NCBI GenBank assembly: GCA_018823175.1
Contig: JAHJIY010000088.1
Coordinates: forward strand, 25,603 to 89,602
Reading direction: 5' to 3'
DNA length: 64,000 bases
From: Pseudomonadota bacterium
GTDB taxonomy: Bacteria > Desulfobacterota > Desulfobulbia > Desulfobulbales > JAHJIY01
Shown: in pieces, positions 63,674 to 64,000 of the stretch
How positions within the stretch are numbered: the first letter of the stretch is position 1
How the letters are laid out: the number at the start of each line of letters is the position of its first letter
Translations under genes and position numbers: made by a program
Notes under the pieces: model-generated
What the model saw: only the letters and a program-made list of their open reading frames with translations
What the model was told of the DNA's origin: nothing
The model's database searches: none

Positions 63674-63857
63674 GATGAATCCGGTGCAGAGGTTAAGCTG
63701 TTTAGCTTCAGTAATGCTCCGAATTATACAGTATTTTTTGTCAATATTTACAGCAATTTAACCTTTTCCTACAGACTCAACGCTTTTGGTGAGCTGCCGC
63801 GCCCGGTGGATACAGAATTTAACACCGCCCCGTTCTCGCGGTCAGCTCTACCTGTTT

Positions 63858-64000
63858 GTGTACGCCCGACATGGGCATAAACTAATGAGGTGAAAGTCCT
63901 CTGTAGGAAGATCACGGTCATAGTTGTTTCCTGAATGTTAGGAATATGACCATAACTACTAGCAAATGGCAAGGGCTTTACTGCGAGGTATGGTCCGGAG
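63858..64000 (+). mobile_element. 5' end of a bacterial group II intron (continues past the window)
   Basis: Starts GTGTACGCCCGACATGGGC, resembling the GUGYG 5' boundary. It continues GAGGTGAAAGTCCTC, the domain I hairpin seen in many bacterial group II introns, and later ACTAGCAAATGGCAAGGGC. The reverse-transcriptase gene and 3' end would lie beyond position 64000. The exact boundary is uncertain by a few bases. Confidence 0.75.

Noticed and set aside
63720..63750. Promoter of the IS1182-like fragment (TTGACA and TATAAT on the minus strand)
   Set aside because: The two boxes are only 10 bases apart, too close for a sigma-70 promoter.
63769..63972. A 67-codon minus-strand frame near the window end
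   Set aside because: It overlaps the predicted intron boundary and has no recognisable domain.
54632..64000. Second attachment site for an island at tRNA-Arg
   Set aside because: I looked for a repeat of the tRNA 3' half downstream and found none inside the window.
1..64000. CRISPR array, restriction or other defence genes, prophage
   Set aside because: No regularly spaced direct repeats, cas, methylase, restriction or phage structural genes were recognised.

Overview
This window reads as a chromosomal segment of an anaerobic, Gram-negative deltaproteobacterium (Desulfobacterota, most likely a Desulfobulbales-type sulfur or sulfate metaboliser). The taxonomy is inferred from gene content: a periplasmic HybOABC-type [NiFe] hydrogenase with its maturation genes, a four-haem c3-like cytochrome, System II cytochrome c maturation (ResB/CcsA), a DUF3373-type porin, and several His-Asp phosphorelay proteins typical of this group. 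No 16S gene or other direct taxonomic marker is present.

Layout. 1-3163: the tail of a universal stress protein, a SulP anion transporter and a convergent spore-photoproduct-lyase-like radical SAM protein. 3381-15928: a hydrogenase locus on the + strand, in the order small subunit, ferredoxin HybA, membrane HybB, large subunit, maturation protease, hypA, hypB, hypF, hypC, a PilZ protein, hypD and hypE. The PilZ (c-di-GMP receptor) gene overlaps hypD. 16052-17927: a small c-type cytochrome and an outer-membrane porin. 18082-23643: housekeeping genes ispG, proS, a long RelA/SpoT protein whose hydrolase site is degenerate, and rpmB. 24004-29581: periplasmic thiol-redox and cytochrome c assembly genes (DsbB-like, DsbA-like, TlpA-like, ResB, CcsA) ending in the four-haem cytochrome. 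The hydrogenase, the assembly genes and this cytochrome plausibly belong to one H2-oxidising electron route. 29674-36966: a class A penicillin-binding protein, two CBS-domain proteins, a PabB-PabC fusion and the NAD(P)HX repair enzyme.

37197-50373 is a large minus-strand chemosensory cluster: cheW, a receptor with a CZB-like metal-binding motif in its sensor region, cheR, cheB, a two-Hpt cheA, a free Hpt protein, stand-alone receivers, cheD, an HDOD protein, a CheX-like protein and a haem-motif hybrid kinase. A second hybrid kinase and an Hpt-REC protein follow on the + strand (50912-54421).

From tRNA-Arg(CCT) at 54632 onward the window looks accessory: a six-repeat Fn3-like secreted protein, a small STAS-like protein, an Old Yellow Enzyme, a beta-barrel/OmpA/Ig-like fusion and a K+ channel-TrkA protein. 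It ends in two decayed transposase fragments and the 5' end of a group II intron that runs off the window.

The least expected structure is a dispersed palindromic repeat family (24588-24726, 50792-50898, 57597-57786). One copy lies in frame inside the DsbB-like gene. A second, unrelated REP-like repeat flanks the haem-motif kinase. I did not find a CRISPR array, an obvious defence system or a complete mobile element. I do not see a clearly undescribed multi-gene system; the strongest novelty candidates are the repeat family, the PilZ gene in the hyp operon, the hydrolase-degenerate Rel and the barrel/OmpA/Ig fusion.
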